Assembly: GCA_018644745.1 (NCBI GenBank) | Contig: JABGPX010000590.1 | Span: 1-7,297 of the forward strand | Direction of reading: 5' to 3' | DNA: 7,297 nucleotides | Source: Spirochaetales bacterium | GTDB lineage: Bacteria > Spirochaetota > Spirochaetia > ARS1246 | Part shown: positions 6,870-7,297 of the stretch, one piece after another | Layout: the number at the start of each line of letters is the position of its first letter | Numbering within the stretch: the stretch's first letter is position 1 | Position numbers and translations under genes: made by a program | The notes under the pieces: model-generated | The model's database searches: none | What the model saw: only the letters and a program-made list of their open reading frames with translations | What the model was told of the DNA's origin: nothing

Positions 6870-7297
6870 AACCAAACATTTTATTTGCATTTGCTGACGA
6901 TTGGGGACGATACGCCGGGTGTTATAAAAAATTTCAAGGCGATAACTCGCTATCGGCACTCATTGATACTCCCCATGTCGATAGGATTGCTGATGAGGGC
7001 GTCCTCTTTACCAACGCTTTTGTTCCCGCCCCTTCGTGTACCCCCTGCCGAAGCTCTGTTCTTTCGGGCCGCTATTTCTGGCAGACCCGGCTGGGGGCAA
7101 TTCTCTCCGGCGCGGTGCTCGATAGTTCGATACTAACTTATCCTGTTCTGCTTCAGGATTCGGGGTACGACATCGGCTTTTCTTACAAAGTGTGGGGACC
7201 CGGTACACCGATTAATGATCCCTATGTAGAAGACGGTCATCGCTATCAGGACGCAGGTGAAGATTTTCGACAGTTTTCTTTTCGGGTCACAGAAAAC
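6866..7297 (+). CDS. Cysteine-type sulfatase, N-terminal part (3' end outside window)
   Basis: Starting at the ATG that overlaps the previous stop (ATGA, 6866-6869), the frame is open for 144 codons to the right edge. It begins MKPNILFAFADDWG, the standard opening of family S1 sulfatases, with metal ligands Asp-11 and Asp-12. The formylglycine signature follows at residues 58-62, Cys-Thr-Pro-Cys-Arg, within PSCTPCRSSVLSGRY. Cys-58 would be converted to formylglycine by a maturation enzyme not encoded here. TPHVDRIADEGVLFTNAF and the later YPVLLQDSGYDIGFSYKVWGPG are also typical of S1 sulfatases. The missing C-terminal part, usually 300 or more residues, holds the remaining metal ligands and substrate determinants. 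There is no signal peptide, so it appears cytoplasmic, in contrast to many glycan sulfatases. It may hydrolyse an O-sulfate or N-sulfate; a heparan N-sulfatase-like subgroup is possible but only a weak impression. Family confidence is high. Confidence 0.92.
   Translation, partial: MKPNILFAFADDWGRYAGCYKKFQGDNSLSALIDTPHVDRIADEGVLFTNAFVPAPSCTPCRSSVLSGRYFWQTRLGAILSGAVLDSSILTYPVLLQDSGYDIGFSYKVWGPGTPINDPYVEDGHRYQDAGEDFRQFSFRVTEN

Noticed and set aside
6885..7136. Plus-strand 83-codon open frame near the right end
   Set aside because: It is in a different frame from the sulfatase, whose overlapping 144-codon frame (6866-7297) has unmistakable motifs.

Overview
The window is a tightly packed, single-strand (+) block of seven bacterial genes. 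Nearly every base is coding, the base composition is roughly half G+C, and Shine-Dalgarno sites are strong (GGGGAGGA, TAGGAGGA, GAGGAGGT). No RNA genes, mobile elements, CRISPR arrays or clear terminators are visible. The gene set is the kind of catabolic inventory seen in anaerobic degraders of complex glycans and glycoconjugates: sulfatase, ceramidase-like hydrolase, Gfo/Idh/MocA oxidoreductase, GxGYxYP protein and a rubrerythrin-like protein. Lentisphaerota, Kiritimatiellota or other PVC bacteria, Spirochaetota, or polysaccharide-degrading Bacillota are all possible. The rubrerythrin-like protein points to an anaerobe or microaerophile. The phylum cannot be fixed from this sequence.

Layout, left to right: (1) 3-605, C-terminal part of an AbgB-like M20 amidohydrolase, cut by the left edge. 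(2) 606-704, a 99-base gap with a plausible sigma70-type promoter and a G-rich ribosome binding site. (3) 705-2714, a 669-residue GxGYxYP-family protein with an extra N-terminal beta-rich domain. (4) 2729-3829, a Gfo/Idh/MocA-type NAD(P)-dependent oxidoreductase. (5) 3838-4302, a small ferritin-like diiron protein of rubrerythrin type without a rubredoxin domain. (6) 4303-4362, a 60-base gap. (7) 4363-5565, a NagA-like amidohydrolase that keeps the metal site but has lost hallmark phosphate-binding residues. (8) 5562-6869, a neutral-ceramidase-family protein. (9) 6866-7297, the start of a cysteine-type sulfatase that runs off the right edge. Genes 7/8 and 8/9 each overlap by the four bases ATGA, so those three are almost certainly co-translated.

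Taken together, 705-7297 reads as one operon for intracellular breakdown of a sulfated, N-acylated sugar or glycoconjugate. None of the visible N termini has a signal peptide, so the enzymes appear cytoplasmic and would act on imported small substrates. Three unrelated hydrolase folds that typically attack amide bonds (M20, NagA-type amidohydrolase, neutral ceramidase) sit in one cluster with a sulfatase and a sugar-type dehydrogenase. The exact substrate is not readable from the sequence. The most notable points are the unusual GxGYxYP protein, the NagA-like enzyme that probably does not use a 6-phosphate sugar, and the clustering itself.
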